Positions 15,380 to 25,750 of a stretch of DNA of 64,000 bases are shown here, piece after piece. The DNA is from Saccharomonospora marina XMU15 (GTDB lineage Bacteria; Actinomycetota; Actinomycetes; Mycobacteriales; Pseudonocardiaceae): contig NZ_CM001439.1 of the NCBI RefSeq assembly GCF_000244955.1, positions 3,004,628-3,068,627 on the forward strand, written 5' to 3'. Numbering within the stretch: the stretch's first letter is position 1; every line of letters starts with the position of its first letter. The notes below the pieces were generated by a model. That model saw only the letters and a program-made list of their open reading frames with translations, did no database searches and was not told the origin of the DNA. A program made the position numbers and the translations under genes.

Positions 15380-15811
15380 TCATGGCTCCGCCGACACGAC
15401 AGCGGTCGCCCCGGAGATCTCCACCACGGTCACCTGCGTCCCCGGCTCGATCACGTGGCCCTCCGTGAGGCTGCGGGCCGACCACACGTCCCCCGCGAGC
15501 TTGACCTGCCCACCGTGCGAATCCACAGTAGACAACGTCACCGCCTGCGCGCCGACCAGCGCCTCGGTGTTGGTCTTCACGCTCGGGCCCGCCAGGAACC
15601 GGCGCTTCAGCGCCGGTCTGGCCAGCACGAGCAGGCCGATCGAGGCCACGCCGAACACAGCGACGTCGATGATCGGGTTGCCGGTGATCGTGGCGGACGC
15701 GGCACCGGCCAGCGCGCCGAGACCGAGCATCAGCAGCACCAGATCGCCCGACAGCACCTCGGCGACGATCAGGCCGACTCCGACGATGAGCCAGATGAGT
15801 GCCGGTGTCAT
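15380..15811 (-). CDS. NfeD-like membrane protein
   Basis: 143 residues with three or four N-terminal hydrophobic helices (ALIWLIVGVGLIVAEVLSGDLVLLMLGLGALAGA) and a C-terminal OB-fold domain (TNTEALVGAQAVTLS, GQVKLAGDVWSARS, GTQVTVVEISGATAVV), the short NfeD1b type without the protease half. It is the upstream partner of the SPFH gene, and the two products are thought to act together in membrane organisation. The ATG at 15811 is preferred because GGGAG lies 9 bases upstream. Confidence 0.9.
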   Translation of the reverse strand: MTPALIWLIVGVGLIVAEVLSGDLVLLMLGLGALAGAASATITGNPIIDVAVFGVASIGLLVLARPALKRRFLAGPSVKTNTEALVGAQAVTLSTVDSHGGQVKLAGDVWSARSLTEGHVIEPGTQVTVVEISGATAVVSAEP

Positions 15812-15866
15812 GCACACATGCTCCCAGAAAGTGACCGGTTACACCGAGAGGATCACATGAAGTGAT

Positions 15867-16706
15867 CTACGCGTGACCTTGTTCTGCCAGTCCGTCGCCA
15901 CCGGCCGTGACGAAATCGATCAATCGTTCGACGGCACCGACAAGCGGGCTCTCCAGATCACGGAAATCCCGCACCCCGCCCAGCACACGCTGCCAGCCCT
16001 CGTACGGCTGCCCCCAACCGAGCGCCGCGCAGACCCCCTGCTTCCACGGCACTCCCTTCGGCACCTCCGGCCAGGCGGCGATACCGACCGCCGCAGGCTT
16101 CACCGCCTGCCAGACATCGACATAAGGGTGACCGGTGACCAACACATCGTCGGCGCCGTCGGTGACGGCATCGACGAGCCGGGACTCCTTGCTGCCGGGC
16201 ACCAGATGGTCCACGAGTACGCCGAGCCTGCGCCCCGGGCCGGTCCCGAAGGCCGCGATGCGCTCGGCCAGCACGTCAACGCCTTCGAGCGGCTCCACCA
16301 CGACACCTTCCACCCGCAGGTCGTGACCCCACACCAGCTCCAGCAGTTCCGCGTCGTGCTTGCCCTCGACCCAGATCCGCGAATCCCTGGCCACCCTGGC
16401 CCTGAGCCCACTCACGGCGACCGAACCGGACGCCGAACGCGTCCGCTTCGGCGGGCCCGCCCGGCGCGGCGCCACCAGCGTGACCGGCTCACCCTCCAGC
16501 AGGAACGCGGCAGGCCCGAGCGGAAAGAGCCGGTGATTGCCGTCGCGATCCTCCAGCACCGCCCCGCCGTGCTCCAGCCCGATCAGCGCGCCACAGAAGC
16601 CACTGGCCGCGTCCTCGACCACCAGTCCCGGCTCGGCGGGCACTTCCCGCACCGGCCTGCGCCTGCGGTGACCGGACAGCACATCGTCATAGGAGTGAGA
16701 GCGCAC
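15867..16706 (-). CDS. DUF3097 family protein
   Basis: 279 residues from a GTG (VRSHSYDDVLSGH). Conserved blocks of this actinobacterial family are visible: VEGKHDAELLELVWGHDLRVEG resembles a Toprim-like acidic core, and LVDHLVPGSKESRLVD, VTGHPYVDVWQAV and VPKGVPWKQGVCAALGW follow. The function is unknown; a nucleic-acid-related Toprim fold is only an inference from the EGKHD and VDHL acidic residues. It is probably a single gene; the 79-base gap to the SCO1664 gene upstream holds no strong hairpin. Confidence 0.85.
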   Translation of the reverse strand: MRSHSYDDVLSGHRRRRPVREVPAEPGLVVEDAASGFCGALIGLEHGGAVLEDRDGNHRLFPLGPAAFLLEGEPVTLVAPRRAGPPKRTRSASGSVAVSGLRARVARDSRIWVEGKHDAELLELVWGHDLRVEGVVVEPLEGVDVLAERIAAFGTGPGRRLGVLVDHLVPGSKESRLVDAVTDGADDVLVTGHPYVDVWQAVKPAAVGIAAWPEVPKGVPWKQGVCAALGWGQPYEGWQRVLGGVRDFRDLESPLVGAVERLIDFVTAGGDGLAEQGHA

Positions 16707-16785
16707 GGCTGCAGACGGTAGCGACACCGGCGATACCGCGCCCGCCCGCCACGCCGAAGCGCCGCGAGCCCGCCTCACGCCCGCA

Positions 16786-17592
16786 TCAGAACAACGGCCA
16801 CGGGATGGCGCGCCACTGCTCGCCGGGAGCGGGAAACTCGCCCTCGGCGAGCAGGTGGTCGATACGCCCCGCCAGTGCGGCCACCTCGGCCCTGGTGAGG
16901 TGCGGCGCCAACGCCTCGCCGAGGTCATGGTCGACCGACCAGCGCAGCTTGCGCAGCTTGTCCACCGTCTCGCCGGGAAGTCGCTCACCGATCCAACCCC
17001 ACAACACCGTGCGCAACTTCGGGTCGGTATGCAGGCAGACACCGTGGTCCACGCCGTAGACCCGGCCGTCGGCACCGTTGAGAACATGCCCGCCCTTACG
17101 GTCGGTGTTGTTCACCACCACATCCAGCACGGCAAGGTCGCGCACCCCGTCCCGCGCCGAGTGCACCAGCACCGCGGGCTCACCGAACCGGTCGTGGGCG
17201 TGCAACACCACCCGCCACCCGGCGGGCGCGTCCTCCGGGGCGCACACGTCAACGAGGTCCCCGTCGTCGGTGTCGACCCACAACTGCACCATGCCCTCAC
17301 CGAACGGCCCGTCCCGCAGCACCGTCGGCGGCACGTGCCCCAACTCGGCAGCCTCCGCCACCAGGTAGGTCGCCACCTCCCTGCCCGCCAGCGTGCCGTC
17401 GGGGAAATCCCACAGCGGTCGTTCCCCGGAAACCGGTTTGTACACCGCCTTGGCGGCAAGGCCGTCCAACTCCACCGAGCACAGCAGGGTGACGTTCGAC
17501 GCGTCGACCAGCCTGCCCTCGACCCGCAGTCGGCCGTTGGCGATCAGTTCGCGCGCCGCGGGGTCGGTGGGGTCCAGGTTGTAGTCGGCCAA
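16786..17592 (-). CDS. SCO1664 family protein (PI3/PI4-kinase-like fold)
   Basis: About 268 residues. Residues LDGLAAKAVYKPVSGERPLWDFPDGTLAGREVATYLV carry the Lys and Glu of a kinase-like N-lobe, and VVNNTDRKGGHVLNGADGRVYGVDHGVCLH carries the NxDRKxxH and DH residues of the catalytic/metal loops. The start is uncertain: TTG at 17592 is preferred over an ATT at 17604 that would overlap the TGA of the DUF3090 gene. The M. tuberculosis counterpart is, as I recall, Rv2133c, next to a DUF3090 gene as here. The substrate is unknown. Confidence 0.82.
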   Translation of the reverse strand: MADYNLDPTDPAARELIANGRLRVEGRLVDASNVTLLCSVELDGLAAKAVYKPVSGERPLWDFPDGTLAGREVATYLVAEAAELGHVPPTVLRDGPFGEGMVQLWVDTDDGDLVDVCAPEDAPAGWRVVLHAHDRFGEPAVLVHSARDGVRDLAVLDVVVNNTDRKGGHVLNGADGRVYGVDHGVCLHTDPKLRTVLWGWIGERLPGETVDKLRKLRWSVDHDLGEALAPHLTRAEVAALAGRIDHLLAEGEFPAPGEQWRAIPWPLF

Positions 17593-17599
17593 CGCGGTC

Positions 17600-18178
17600 T
17601 CAATCCTCGCCGGTGAGGTCGGTGTTGCGGCGGTAGCCGTTCTGCCTCGGGCAGATATGGCCTGCCGGATCGAGCGGTTCTCCGCACAGCGGACACGGCT
17701 TGCGGCCCGCGTTGACCACGCGGTCGGCCCTGGCGGCGAACGCGCGCGCCGCCGCGGGGCTGAGAAACACCCGCACCGCGTCGGGCCCCTCCTCGGTGTC
17801 GTCGAGCACCACGGTCTCGTCGACCTCACCCTCGGTGATGGCCAGCAACTCGATCACGACAGCCTTGCTCTCGGCGTCCCAACCCAACCCCATCGTGCCG
17901 ACCCGGAACTCCTCCTCGACGGGCACGTCCAACGGTTCGGTGTCGACCAACTCGTCCGGCACCTCCTCCGGCACGTCGGCACCGAAGCGGCTGGCGACCT
18001 CCTCCAGCAACGAGTCCAGGCGCTCGGCGAGCACCGCGACCTGCTGCTTCTCGATGGTCACGCTGATAGTGCGGGTGTTCTCCGACGCCTGCAGGTAGAA
18101 CGTGCGGTCGCCGGGTTCCCCGACGGTTCCTGCGACGAAGCGGTCGGGTTGACGGAAGACGTGAATGACACGAGCCAT
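17600..18178 (-). CDS. DUF3090 family protein
   Basis: 192 residues, starting MARVIHVFRQPDRFVAGTVG, the family's conserved beginning. The C-terminus has a zinc-ribbon pair, CPLCGEPLDPAGHICPR. The family is restricted to actinobacteria and of unknown function. It is immediately followed by the SCO1664 gene, a pairing conserved in many genera, often next to a histidine phosphatase and UppP. In this window those two lie 10 kb away. Confidence 0.87.
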   Translation of the reverse strand: MARVIHVFRQPDRFVAGTVGEPGDRTFYLQASENTRTISVTIEKQQVAVLAERLDSLLEEVASRFGADVPEEVPDELVDTEPLDVPVEEEFRVGTMGLGWDAESKAVVIELLAITEGEVDETVVLDDTEEGPDAVRVFLSPAAARAFAARADRVVNAGRKPCPLCGEPLDPAGHICPRQNGYRRNTDLTGED

Positions 18179-18429
18179 GGCATATACGACCCTAGGCCAA
18201 CTTCCAAGATCAGGCTCGTCCGGGGCAGGCCTCCAGCGACCGGTTCGCGCGGACAGCGCAAAGCGACGAACCACCCCGAACGGCACACACACCCCACCTG
18301 ACCAGGTTAACCATTCGTCGCGGCGCGGTCACTCGCGGAAAGCGCGGCAGCTTCGCGGCGAGTGCGGCGATCTTCACACCCGCCGGCGTGCCACTGCCGC
18401 GACCCCACCGCGCCGCTAACCTCGGTGCC

Positions 18430-18864
18430 ATGCGGCTGCAAACGGGACAGGCGCGTCGGCGCTTCACGGCACAGCCGGTGGCCAGACTCGCCACCGTCGA
18501 CGCCCGCGGCATACCCCACCTCGTCCCGGTGACCTTCGCCGTCGCAGGCGACACGATCGTGTTCGCTGTGGACGCCAAACCGAAGGCCTCCACCGACCTG
18601 CGACGACTGCGCAACATAGCCGCCAACCCGAACGTTTCGTTCCTCGCCGATCACTACGACGACGACTGGTCCCGCCTGTGGTGGGTCCGCGCCGACGGCA
18701 CGGCAACGATCCTGCACGCAGCGGACGACCCCGAGGCCGAGACCGACATCGCGCTGCTACGAAACAAGTACCCGCACTACCAGCACAACCCACCACACGG
18801 CCCGGTCGTGCGCACCACCGTCACGGCGTGGCGCGGGTGGGCGGCGTCGGCCGTTCCCGACTGA
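18430..18864 (+). CDS. TIGR03668 family PPOX-class F420-dependent oxidoreductase
   Basis: 144 residues of the split beta-barrel flavin/deazaflavin fold: FTAQPVARLATVDARGIPHLVPVTFAV at the N-terminus, VDAKPKASTDLRRLRNIAANPNVSFLADHYDDDW in the middle and VVRTTVTAWRGWAAS at the end. TAACCT (18417-18422) ends 7 bases before the ATG and no Shine-Dalgarno sequence is seen, so the message is probably leaderless. Its last 44 bases overlap the 3' end of the convergent mptB-like gene. It may reduce a substrate with F420H2; the substrate is unknown. Confidence 0.85.
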   Translation: MRLQTGQARRRFTAQPVARLATVDARGIPHLVPVTFAVAGDTIVFAVDAKPKASTDLRRLRNIAANPNVSFLADHYDDDWSRLWWVRADGTATILHAADDPEAETDIALLRNKYPHYQHNPPHGPVVRTTVTAWRGWAASAVPD

Positions 18865-20464
18865 CCTCGCCGCCGGAGCCGCCGGACTCCTGCGGCTCGA
18901 CCGCTGCGCCGTTCGGCAGCCGCCGCCACGCGGCCAGCAAACCCAGCGGGTCGGGCCGCAACAACGACGCCGCGCCGTAAAGGCTGGCAGCGAGCACCGC
19001 GGCGACGAACCACCAGTCGTAGAGGCTCTGTTCCCCGGTCGGGTAGTACACGAGCACCAGCACCATCGACACCCCGACGACGACGGCCAGGTGCAGCCGC
19101 TGCCACGGGAACGCCGACGCGATCACGAAACCCCACGTCAGATACCACGGCAACGTCGGGGGAGCCAGGATCGCCACAGCCAGCAGCGTGATCGCCATCC
19201 GCAGGATCGCCTCGTTGCCGCCGTGACGTGAAAGCCACCACTGCCGCACGATGATGACTGCCAGCGCCACCCACGCCAGCAACCTGGCCACCGTCACGAA
19301 CGGCGACGCGGGCACCTCGACCACCACGTTGACCAGCGTGTGGAAGATCTCCCCGATACCGGTGGGGAAGTTGAGCCAGTTGACGATGATCTGCGGCGCC
19401 TGCAACCCGCCGACCCAGCCGAGATTGAACGACCCAAGCGAAACCGACGTCCCCGCCACGAACACCACGCCGAAGATGCCGAGCGAGGGCGTCACGGCCC
19501 TACCGAACCGGCGCGCCAGGCTCTGTTCCTCCGGCAGGTGGTTTGCCCACACCCACACCAGGAACGGCAACGCGATCGCCGCCGTCGGCTTGATGAGCAT
19601 GCCCACCGTCACCAGCGCGATCGCGACGGCGTGCCGCCGCTCCAGCGCGGCGAGCACGCCCGTGGCGAGGAAGGCCAGCATCAGCAGGTCGTTGTGCGGA
19701 CCACCGACAAGGTGGATCACCGTCATCGGGCTGGCGATCGCCAACCACATCGTCACCGGCAGCTTGCCACCGAGGTGCCGCACCAGCCGCGGCAACGCCC
19801 ACAGCAACCCGGCAAGCCCGGTGAGGATCACGAGCCTGGTCACGATCACGCCCGCGATGACGTCGTTGCCGGTCACCGACACGATGCCCTTGGCGATGAG
19901 CAGGAACAGCGGCCCGTACGGCGCGGGCGTGGTCTGCCACAGCGGATGCACGTTCTGCACCACGTCGGGCAACACGTCCAACTCGGCGGGGCCGTAGGCG
20001 TACGGGTCCAACCCGTACAACAGTTGCGCACCCTGGCCCAGATAGGAGAAGACGTCCCTGGTGAACAGCGGCGGCGCGATCAGCAGCGGCACCATCCACG
20101 TCAGCGCCGCGACCACGACCGGCCTGCTACCGATCCTTCCCGCGAGCACGTAACGGCCCAACCGCACCCACGCCCACACCACCAGTCCGAAACCGACATA
20201 CAGCAGCGCCGTCGCCAGCGCATGACCGTGGCCGTAACGGATCCACGACAGCGGACCCGACCCCAGGATCGGGTCCCTGATGAGGATGCCGCCCGCGCCG
20301 AGCGAAGCCAGCATCAGCAGTGTGCTGCCGAACGCACCCATCGCGATGGTGCGCAACGGGAAGCGCGCCCCATCGCCGCCACGGGTGCTGCCCCGTGTCC
20401 GCGAAGCGTCGTCAGCCGATTCCGCGCTCTCAGCGCTCGGCACAGGGTCGGTGGTGGTCGCCAT
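18821..20464 (-). CDS. mptB: Polyprenol-phosphomannose-dependent alpha-1,6-mannosyltransferase, MptB-like
   Basis: 547 residues with about 12 hydrophobic segments, a GT-C transferase. The first extracytoplasmic loop carries the acidic motif in FTRDVFSYLGQGAQLLYGLDPYAYGP, typical of MptA/MptB, which extend the alpha-1,6-mannan backbone of lipomannan using polyprenyl-phosphate mannose. Conserved IASPMTVIHLVGGPHNDLLMLAFLA follows. The short cytosolic N-terminus is acidic. MptB rather than MptA is a best guess from length. It is divergent from a GH92 mannosidase gene and overlaps the F420 gene tail-to-tail by 44 bases. Confidence 0.8.
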   Translation of the reverse strand: MATTTDPVPSAESAESADDASRTRGSTRGGDGARFPLRTIAMGAFGSTLLMLASLGAGGILIRDPILGSGPLSWIRYGHGHALATALLYVGFGLVVWAWVRLGRYVLAGRIGSRPVVVAALTWMVPLLIAPPLFTRDVFSYLGQGAQLLYGLDPYAYGPAELDVLPDVVQNVHPLWQTTPAPYGPLFLLIAKGIVSVTGNDVIAGVIVTRLVILTGLAGLLWALPRLVRHLGGKLPVTMWLAIASPMTVIHLVGGPHNDLLMLAFLATGVLAALERRHAVAIALVTVGMLIKPTAAIALPFLVWVWANHLPEEQSLARRFGRAVTPSLGIFGVVFVAGTSVSLGSFNLGWVGGLQAPQIIVNWLNFPTGIGEIFHTLVNVVVEVPASPFVTVARLLAWVALAVIIVRQWWLSRHGGNEAILRMAITLLAVAILAPPTLPWYLTWGFVIASAFPWQRLHLAVVVGVSMVLVLVYYPTGEQSLYDWWFVAAVLAASLYGAASLLRPDPLGLLAAWRRLPNGAAVEPQESGGSGGEVSRERPTPPTRATP

Positions 20465-20627
20465 ACTGACCTCTGAGGTTACACACCGCGACCACGCGCG
20501 GTCGCCTTAGGTGCGAACTGTGTCGCGAACAGCGGTTTCGCCGATGCGTGCGCAACGCGGCCCCCTCCCGCGGACCCCGGTCACCGATCATCGGGCGACC
20601 GCAGCCGCGCACCACTACGGTGGGCGC

Positions 20628-23600
20628 GTGGCCAGCACGGAGTTCTTCACATCGTTCGAGGACGACGAACCCCGCCCCACCGCCACGGGCGCGCGGCTGC
20701 GGTCGAACGTCGGCTCCGGCCCCACCGCGCCGCTGGCCGCGACGCCAGGCACCGGATTCACCGGCTCCCACGCCCTGCACTACGCCACCACGGCGACCGG
20801 GCTGGCCCGTGCAGGCCTGTTCACCGTGGAGTTGGCCGTCACCGAGCGCACCGAGCTGTCCTACGTCGTGCTGCCCGAGTCCGGGCGCGGTGTCCCCACC
20901 TACCGCAGCACCTACGTGGCCGTCGACGTCGAGTTCGACGACGGCAGCACGCTCAGCGAGCTGGCACCCGACTCCGCCGCAGGGCAGCAGGGCCGGTCGA
21001 AGACGCTGTATGTCGATCAGTGGAACCTGGTACGGCACCGGCTCGGCGCCGTCGCGGCAGGCCGGACCGCCCGGGCGATCGTGCTCGTCACCGATCCACC
21101 GCCGGGCGAGGAGGAGATCACCGGCTGGATCGACGACCTCCGCGTCGGCGAGGTCGAACACACCCGCCGGGACCCGGTCGACCACGTCCGCACCACCAGG
21201 GGCACCCACTCCGGCCGCCACTTCTCCCGAGGCAATTGCCTGCCCGCCACCGCGGTTCCCAACGGGTTCAACTTCTGGACCCCGGTCACCGACGCGGGCA
21301 GCCTGTCCTGGCCCTACCACTACCAGCATGGCTCGCTACAGGCCTTCGCGCTCAGCCATCTGCCGAGCCCGTGGATCGGCGACCGCAACACCTTCCACGT
21401 CATGCCGGGGACGGGACCGCTGCGCACCCGACGGCGCGACCGCGCGCTGCCCTTCTCCCACGCCGGGGAGACCGACCGACCGCACCACTACGGCGTACGG
21501 TTCGACTGCGGCATCACCACCGACATCGCACCGACCGACCACGGCGCCATCATGCGGTTCACCTTCCCCGCCGGCCAGGGGTGGCTGCTGTTCGACAACG
21601 TGCGCAACTTCGGCAAGGTGAACATCGACACCGCCAGGCGCACGGTGACCGGGCACACGTGGGTACGCAGCCGGTCCTCGGCGGGCACGCACAAGATGTA
21701 CCTGCACGCCACCTTCGACCAGGCACCGCTCGCGGGGCGTCGGCTGCGCCGACCGCCGTGGCGAACAGTCACCGGGTACGCAACCTTCGCCGAACACGAG
21801 GTCACCATGCGCATCGCGACCTCGCTCATCAGCGCCGCGCAGGCCCGCAGCAACCTGGAGGCCGAGCTGGCCCCGCCACTGACGTTCGACGACGTCCGCG
21901 ACCGCGCCCGAGGCCGCTGGCAGGACCTGCTGGGCAGGGTGGAGGTCGAAGGCGCCACCGAGGACCAGCTGAGGACCCTGTACTCCAACCTCTACCGGCT
22001 GTTCCTCTACCCCAACCATGCCGAGGAGGACACCCCGCACGGCACGCGACACGCCAGTCCCGTGGCTCGTCGTCGGCTGCGGCAGGGGGTGCGCGTGTTC
22101 GAAGGGCCGATGTCGGTCAACCACGGGTTCTGGGACACCTACCGCACCGCATGGCCCGCATACGCGCTGCTGGCGCCGAGCCTGTGCGGCCGCCTGCTGG
22201 AGGGCTTCGTCAACCAGTACCGGGAGGGCGGCTGGATCTCGCGGTGGTCGTGCCCCGGCTACGGGCTCTCGATGGTCGGCACCGGTTCCGACGTCGCCTT
22301 CGCCGACGCCTACCTGAAGGGAGTGCGCGGTTTCGACGTGCGTGCCGCCTACGACGCCGCCGTCAAGAACGCCACCGTCACGCCTTCGAGCCCCCGCGTC
22401 GGCAGGCGCGGGCTGTCACAGTCGATCTTCCTCGGTTTCACCCCCACGTCGGTGCGGGAAGGCCTTTCGTGGTCGCTGGAGGGATGCGTCAACGACTTCG
22501 GACTCGCCAACTGGTCACTGGCACTCCAAGAGGCCGACAACGCCGCCTATTTCGGCAGCCGCGCGCAGGGCTACGTCGAACACTTCGACCACCGCATCGG
22601 CTTCTTCCAGGGCCGCACCCCTCGCGGCGACTGGAGGTGGACTCCCCAGGACTACGACCCCACCGTGTGGGGCTACGACTACACCGAGACCAACGGTTGG
22701 AACGCCGCGTTCGCCGTGCCGCACGACGGCGAGGGGCTGGCGGCGTTGCACGGCGGCCGCGCGGGGTTGAAGGCCGCCCTCGACACCTTCTTCGCCACGC
22801 CGGAGACCGGCACCCGCACCGGCTCCTACCGGTGGGTCAAGCACGAGATGACCGAGGCGAGGGACGTCCGGCTGGGCCAGTACGGCCACTCCAACCAGCC
22901 GTCGCACCACATTCCGTACCTGTACGCGCACGCGGGCGCACCCGCTCGAACCCAGCGGATCGTGCGTGAGGTGCTGCGTCGCTGCTACCTGGGCAGCGAG
23001 ATCGGTCAGGGCTATCCCGGTGACGAGGACAACGGCGAGATGTCGGCCTGGTACCTGTTCGGCGCGCTGGGGTTCTACCCGCTGGCGGTGGGCAGCCCTC
23101 GCTACGTGATCGGCTCACCGCTGTTCACCCGCGCCGTGGTGCACCTGGAGAACGGCAACGACATCGTGATCAACGCGCCCGGCAACAGCGCCGAGAACGT
23201 GTACGTGCAAAGCCTGCACGTCAACGGGCAGCCGCACGACTCGCCGTGGCTCGACCACGACGTGCTCACCGCGGGGGCGGTGCTGGACTTCGAACTGGGC
23301 CCGTCCCCTTCGGCGTGGGGCACTGTCGGCGGCCCCACCCACCGGCCTCGCCCGCTCAAGGAAATCCCGGGCACCGTGAGCTGCTGCGACGGTACGAACG
23401 TGACCGCGCTCACCGACGACTCCACGTTCACCGAGGTGGCGTTTCGCACGGCCTACCCGGTACTTCGGCACGACGGCGAGGCCACCGTGAGGATGTACAC
23501 ACTCACCTCCGGCAGCACCCAGGGCACCCCGAGCGGGTGGGTTCTCGAGGGCTCCCCGGACGGTCTGGAGTGGACCGTGCTGGACGAGCGGCACGACGAG

Positions 23601-23732
23601 GTGTTCCAGTGGCGCCGCCAGACGAGGGCGTTTCGGATCACAGAGCCAAGACACTGCCGCAGACACCGGCTGCGCATCACGGAGACCACGTGGCCACGGC
23701 TTCGGTTGGCGCAGTGGGAACTGCTGAGCTGA
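20628..23732 (+). CDS. GH92 family alpha-mannosidase with C-terminal discoidin-like domain
   Basis: About 1034 residues from the GTG at 20628 (VASTEFFTSFED). TACGGT (20616-20621) lies 6 bases before it and no ribosome binding site is seen, so the message is probably leaderless. GH92 hallmarks are RGNCLPATAVPNGFNFWTPV in the N-terminal half, NHGFWDTYRTAWPAYALL, GYDYTETNGWN and the catalytic GYPGDEDNGEMSAWYLFGALGF. The last 120 residues (GWVLEGSPDGLEWTVLDER) look like an F5/8 carbohydrate-binding module. GH92 enzymes are Ca-dependent exo-alpha-mannosidases. No signal peptide is visible, which is unusual for the family. The neighbour is mptB-like, so the two may act on the same mannan. Confidence 0.9.
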   Translation: MASTEFFTSFEDDEPRPTATGARLRSNVGSGPTAPLAATPGTGFTGSHALHYATTATGLARAGLFTVELAVTERTELSYVVLPESGRGVPTYRSTYVAVDVEFDDGSTLSELAPDSAAGQQGRSKTLYVDQWNLVRHRLGAVAAGRTARAIVLVTDPPPGEEEITGWIDDLRVGEVEHTRRDPVDHVRTTRGTHSGRHFSRGNCLPATAVPNGFNFWTPVTDAGSLSWPYHYQHGSLQAFALSHLPSPWIGDRNTFHVMPGTGPLRTRRRDRALPFSHAGETDRPHHYGVRFDCGITTDIAPTDHGAIMRFTFPAGQGWLLFDNVRNFGKVNIDTARRTVTGHTWVRSRSSAGTHKMYLHATFDQAPLAGRRLRRPPWRTVTGYATFAEHEVTMRIATSLISAAQARSNLEAELAPPLTFDDVRDRARGRWQDLLGRVEVEGATEDQLRTLYSNLYRLFLYPNHAEEDTPHGTRHASPVARRRLRQGVRVFEGPMSVNHGFWDTYRTAWPAYALLAPSLCGRLLEGFVNQYREGGWISRWSCPGYGLSMVGTGSDVAFADAYLKGVRGFDVRAAYDAAVKNATVTPSSPRVGRRGLSQSIFLGFTPTSVREGLSWSLEGCVNDFGLANWSLALQEADNAAYFGSRAQGYVEHFDHRIGFFQGRTPRGDWRWTPQDYDPTVWGYDYTETNGWNAAFAVPHDGEGLAALHGGRAGLKAALDTFFATPETGTRTGSYRWVKHEMTEARDVRLGQYGHSNQPSHHIPYLYAHAGAPARTQRIVREVLRRCYLGSEIGQGYPGDEDNGEMSAWYLFGALGFYPLAVGSPRYVIGSPLFTRAVVHLENGNDIVINAPGNSAENVYVQSLHVNGQPHDSPWLDHDVLTAGAVLDFELGPSPSAWGTVGGPTHRPRPLKEIPGTVSCCDGTNVTALTDDSTFTEVAFRTAYPVLRHDGEATVRMYTLTSGSTQGTPSGWVLEGSPDGLEWTVLDERHDEVFQWRRQTRAFRITEPRHCRRHRLRITETTWPRLRLAQWELLS

Positions 23733-23812
23733 AGGCTGCCCCTTCGGTGCTGTTGTGGAAGTGAGGGTCGGTGTGTGTCGTGGTGAGCTGGGTATGCGCA
23801 CACAAAGCCACG

Positions 23813-23832
23813 CTGTATAGGGCGTTATACAG
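23813..23832. repeat. 20-bp CTGTATA dyad, copy 1
   Basis: CTGTATA (23813-23819) and TATACAG (23826-23832) are perfect 7-bp arms around GGGCGT. A near-identical copy is at 34266-34285; the two differ only at one central base and share one extra flanking base (G). This copy lies in the 200-base gap between the GH92 and malate dehydrogenase genes. Its role (operator, terminator or dispersed repeat) is unknown. Confidence 0.7.
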
Positions 23833-23852
23833 TCCTCGATCGGTTCAGGTGA

Positions 23853-24923
<1,071 letters not shown>

Positions 24924-24935
24924 CGACACCGCCGA

Positions 24936-24968
24936 CGGTGGGCCGGGCACCGGGTGTCCGGCCCACCG
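24936..24968 (+). terminator. Hairpin terminator of mdh
   Basis: CGGTGGGCCGG (24936-24946) pairs perfectly with CCGGCCCACCG (24958-24968), and inner pairs including one G-U extend the stem to about 15 bp with a 3-base loop. It begins 13 bases after the mdh stop codon and lacks a T-tract. Confidence 0.75.
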
Positions 24969-25030
24969 CCAGCGTGCCCGACCACGTGTTCAGCTGACCG
25001 GGCACGGGTGTTTCTGCCAGGGTGAGACCT

Positions 25031-25747
25031 ATGGCGACGCAGGCCCAGTTCGACGCATACGGGCCCTCGCACTGGGTGGTGCTGCTGATCTTCGCGGTGG
25101 GGACGGCGGCGCTGGTCGGCTTCGGTCGCAAGCACCGCGGCACAGCGACGGACCGCCACTTCAGCCGCGGCTTCGCCGCCGTGCTGCTGGCCGTCTACGT
25201 GGCCATCCAGACCTACACCATGTCGTCGGCGCGGTGGGACCTCGCCGACTCCGTGCCGCTGCACCTTTCGGATCTGGCCGGGCTGGTCGCCGCCTACGCG
25301 CTGTGGTCGCACCGTCACTGGGCTTTCGCGCTCACCTACTACTGGTGCCTCTCGCTGAGCACGCAGGCCCTGGTCTCCCCCGTGCTCTCCAGCCCCGACT
25401 TCCCCCACCACGAGTTCCTGGCGTTCTGGGGCATGCACCTGCTCGTCATCTGGGCGGCGATCTACCTCACCTGGGGGGCGGGGTTGCGACCGACCTGGCG
25501 CGGCTACCGCATCACCATCGCCGTGACACTGGGCTGGGTGGCGATCGCGATGACCTTCAACGCGGCCACCGGCACCAACTACGGCTACCTCAACCGCAAG
25601 CCGGACACCGATTCGGTGCTCGACCTGCTGGGCCCGTGGCCGTGGTACCTGCTGCCGGAAGTCACCCTCATCGCCGCCGTGTGGGCGCTGATGACCTGGC
25701 CCTGGACCCTCCACCGGCACAGGGCGGCGGACACCCGGCGCGCCTGA
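25031..25747 (+). CDS. TIGR02206 family integral membrane protein
   Basis: 238 residues with about seven hydrophobic segments, starting MATQAQFDAYGPSHWVVLLIFAV. The conserved N-terminal F..YGPSHW motif and VPLHLSDLAGLVAAYALW and FWGMHLLVIWAAIYLTWG match TIGR02206 (YwaF-like) proteins. The ATG at 25031 is preferred over a GTG 9 bases earlier because AGGGTGAG then serves as ribosome binding site. The function is unknown. It ends 3 bases before the convergent M3 peptidase gene. Confidence 0.85.
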   Translation: MATQAQFDAYGPSHWVVLLIFAVGTAALVGFGRKHRGTATDRHFSRGFAAVLLAVYVAIQTYTMSSARWDLADSVPLHLSDLAGLVAAYALWSHRHWAFALTYYWCLSLSTQALVSPVLSSPDFPHHEFLAFWGMHLLVIWAAIYLTWGAGLRPTWRGYRITIAVTLGWVAIAMTFNAATGTNYGYLNRKPDTDSVLDLLGPWPWYLLPEVTLIAAVWALMTWPWTLHRHRAADTRRA

Positions 25748-25750
25748 CCC

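Noticed and set aside
15851-15867. GATCAC-N5-GTGATC dyad as a terminator or operator
   Set aside because: Only 6-bp arms at the end of the DUF3097 gene, without supporting context; could be chance.
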